Assembly: GCF_963169125.1 (NCBI RefSeq)
Contig: NC_084802.1
Location: 37,842,607-37,906,606, forward strand
Source: Humulus lupulus
Taxonomy: Eukaryota; Streptophyta; Magnoliopsida; Rosales; Cannabaceae
Direction: 5' to 3'
Length of the DNA: 64,000 bases
Part shown: positions 62,462-64,000 of the stretch, piece by piece
How the letters are laid out: each line of letters opens with the position of its first letter
Position numbering within the stretch: the first letter of the stretch is position 1
Translations under genes and position numbers: made by a program
The notes under the pieces: generated by a model
Seen by the model: only the letters and a program-made list of their open reading frames with translations
What the model was told of the DNA's origin: nothing
The model's database searches: none

Positions 62462-63075
62462 AAGTCATCATCCTTATCATCATCATTAACTGCAACATGA
62501 TCCTCATCGCTAACACTATCAACAAGTAAATGTTCTTCTTCATCATCTCCACTGTCAGATAAACCCTCTTCATCAGATTCATCATCATCAACAAAAAAGT
62601 TATTAGAGATTGTGCCACCTAACTCATTAAAATATCATACTTCAGTTGGATTGACATCATCACGGTTATATTGAACATTGCCTATTATTGGAAGCTCTAC
62701 CCGTAACTGGAATTTGGAAAAATTATTTTCTTGCAATATTGGTATATCATTGGAAATGTAAATCTCATTGGTACCTATGTTTGAAAAATCCCACACATTC
62801 CTTGGAATATAAGTGTATACCAGTCTTCAATCATCCCAGTTTTTATCATCTTTTAGATAATATACCAATTGTGCTTGGGATGCAAGTATGAAATGATCAT
62901 CCTTGTAACATTCATCCTTTATGTACACGCTTGTGAAAATTGGATCTTCTATTGTTCCGCTTATGCGAAACCATTTACACTTAAGAAGTATAACGATGCA
63001 GCTATCATGTACGAAAATTTGATTATTTCATCCAACACCCCATAGTAAGTTACATCATCCACACTTGGTGTGAAT
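62462..63075 (-). pseudogene. CACTA TNP2-like C-terminal region (DUF4216-like)
   Basis: Minus-strand reading gives DVTYYGVLDEIIKF, then after a frame slip VILLKCKWFRI, FILASQAQLVYYLKD, RLVYTYIPRNVWDF and an acidic Asp/Glu tail (62,462-62,600). This pattern matches the region C-terminal to plant TNP2 transposases. Frameshift near 63,010 and stops make it non-functional. The N-terminal catalytic part is missing; sequence from ~63,100 is unrelated. Confidence 0.7.
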
Positions 63076-63117
63076 ATAGGAAAATCACTAAAGGCATAAG
63101 GAAACCTTCATGAAGGG

Positions 63118-63440
63118 CCTCGCTATATGAGGTCGGATGGGAATACAAAGTCTACGATGTAGGCATGATGCGACCTTCATGGAGGGCCTCGCTATGCGAG
63201 GGTGCCAGTCAATCGCATATGCCGCATGGAGGGCCTCGCTATGCGAGGGCCCTGGCGACCCATCATCAACATAAGGCCTCGTGAATGGCCTTGCTATGCA
63301 AGGGCCTTAGCAGCCCTTCCCCGTGTAAAGCCTCATGGAAGGCCTTGCTATGCGAGAGCCCTGGCGACCGTCATCCACATAAGGCCTCGTGAATGGCCTC
63401 GCTATGCGAGGGCCCTGGCGACCTGTCACCCGCGTACGCC
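63118..63440 (+). repeat. ~55-bp tandem repeat with CCTCGCTATGCGAGG hairpin
   Basis: Six units, with the hairpin core at about 63,118, 63,187, 63,234, 63,289, 63,343 and 63,397. Each core is a 6-bp stem around TAT (variants CCTTGCTATGCAAGG). GC-rich against an AT-rich background, it keeps ORFs open on both strands. Confidence 0.85.
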
Positions 63441-64000
63441 TCGCCATATTCGGACCATGCCGAGGTGCCACCTGCCTCCCTCTGCGAGGCATTGCACGTG
63501 CTAAAATCAAAGACTTGCACGAGAACCCCTCTCGTTACCCACACACCTACCTTGGTTCCTCGTGGCGTGTACGTATGAAATCTCACGTATATGCACAAGG
63601 AACACTAGTGGAAACCCCCTCATTATTGAATATCAAGCCGAGATTGGTGAAGGTGACTAAGTGTGTTACTTCTAGTAACTTGCAAGCTTTCTCACACTTA
63701 GCAAAATGGCAGAAATCTTGGAGAAATGATGTGTCTTGGACATATAAGAAGGACCATCAGTTACAAGGTATGTATATGAGTATGGGGTGTACAACCTTGA
63801 GGAGGATAGAGGCATGACCCTGGCATCTGTGTTCGAAAAGTAGTGGTGGTAAGAATCCATACGAAGAGTGGAGGCACTACCTGAGCACCTCCGACCATGA
63901 ACCAAAGTCGACACCACGACGTCCTGAACCACTACCCTGACAATGTACTTGCGTACGTTCTTTTCCCCTGGGACCACCATGTATCAGGGGCCATTAGAGC
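63441..64000. other. Unassigned sequence at window end
   Basis: GC-richer than its left neighbour, with overlapping short frames on both strands but no recognisable domain. It may belong to the same unknown element as the hairpin array, which seems to interrupt the CACTA gene. Confidence 0.4.

Larger units (their letters stand above)
60241..63100 (-). mobile_element. CACTA (En/Spm) element, 3' end and decayed genes
   Basis: CACTACAAGAAAT at 60,241-60,253 is the canonical terminus, followed by subterminal CCAGCAAAA / TTTTGCCAG-type repeats in both orientations to ~60,620. Two gene remnants lie on minus, TNP2-like (62,462-63,075) then a second gene (60,800-62,200), which makes 60,241 the 3' end. 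The opposite CACTA end was not found in the window. Confidence 0.8.

Noticed and set aside
63202..63510. Repetitive Arg/Trp-rich proteins on both strands
   Set aside because: Open frames are a by-product of the ~55-bp GC-rich repeat; no conservation evidence.

Overview
This window is plant nuclear DNA that is essentially all transposable element (TE). It holds long chromodomain Ty3/Gypsy elements with ~2.2-2.7 kb LTRs and a tRNA-Met-type primer binding site, a MURA/Ulp1 Mutator-like element (MULE), CACTA (En/Spm) sequence, palindromic MITEs and AT-rich spacer. I found no intact host gene, rRNA or tRNA. A dicot, possibly Rosales/Cannabaceae, is suggested by the look of the Gypsy LTRs (starting TGTAACGnCCC and ending GGGCGTTACA), but I hold the taxon only weakly.

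Layout. 1-4.7 kb is AT-rich spacer with two palindromic MITE-like elements and a long-TIR foldback element. 4.7-7.1 kb has two solo LTRs, each with a perfect 5-bp target-site duplication (TSD). 7.6-8.85 kb has three more copies of the palindromic MITE family. 9.1-14.7 kb has two related solo LTRs in opposite orientation and an isolated MULE-type terminal repeat. 14.88-46.86 kb is one non-autonomous MULE-like element split by later insertions: a Gypsy solo LTR (15.86-18.16 kb), a 1-kb LINE-like insertion with a 13-bp TSD (45.63-46.64 kb), and, inside that LINE's TSD, a 27-kb nest of Gypsy elements (18,578-45,617) bounded by TSD TGTGC.

Inside the 27-kb nest are two chromodomain Gypsy pol regions in tandem (A and B) and an oppositely oriented gag-protease remnant (C). 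Six solo LTRs with perfect TSDs sit within them (CATTG, TACTC, AGATA, GTCTG, ATATG, GACTT). Insertions lie inside insertions up to three or four levels deep, so the order of events can be read from the TSDs. All coding regions are dead, mainly through C-to-T and G-to-A stops.

46.9-51.2 kb is AT-rich with a possible hAT-like non-autonomous element. 51,184-60,240 is a CACTA end interrupted by an ~8.7-kb MULE (51,216-59,945) with inverted termini, a near-perfect 8-bp TSD, a spliced Ulp1-type protease gene and a convergent MURA-like transposase. That MULE is itself hit by a Gypsy element (LTR, primer site, partial gag). Another CACTA element starts at 60,241 and carries decayed En/Spm second-gene and TNP2-like coding sequence. 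The last kilobase has a ~55-bp tandem repeat in which every unit contains a short hairpin.

Most worth follow-up: (1) 11-bp-period ATCGAGC arrays on both sides of the MULE transposase; (2) a GC-rich palindromic cassette at a fixed place in the Gypsy LTRs, whose motif changes by subfamily; (3) splice-like motifs conserved in otherwise diverged LTRs; (4) the hairpin repeat array near 63.2 kb; and (5) the palindromic MITE family.
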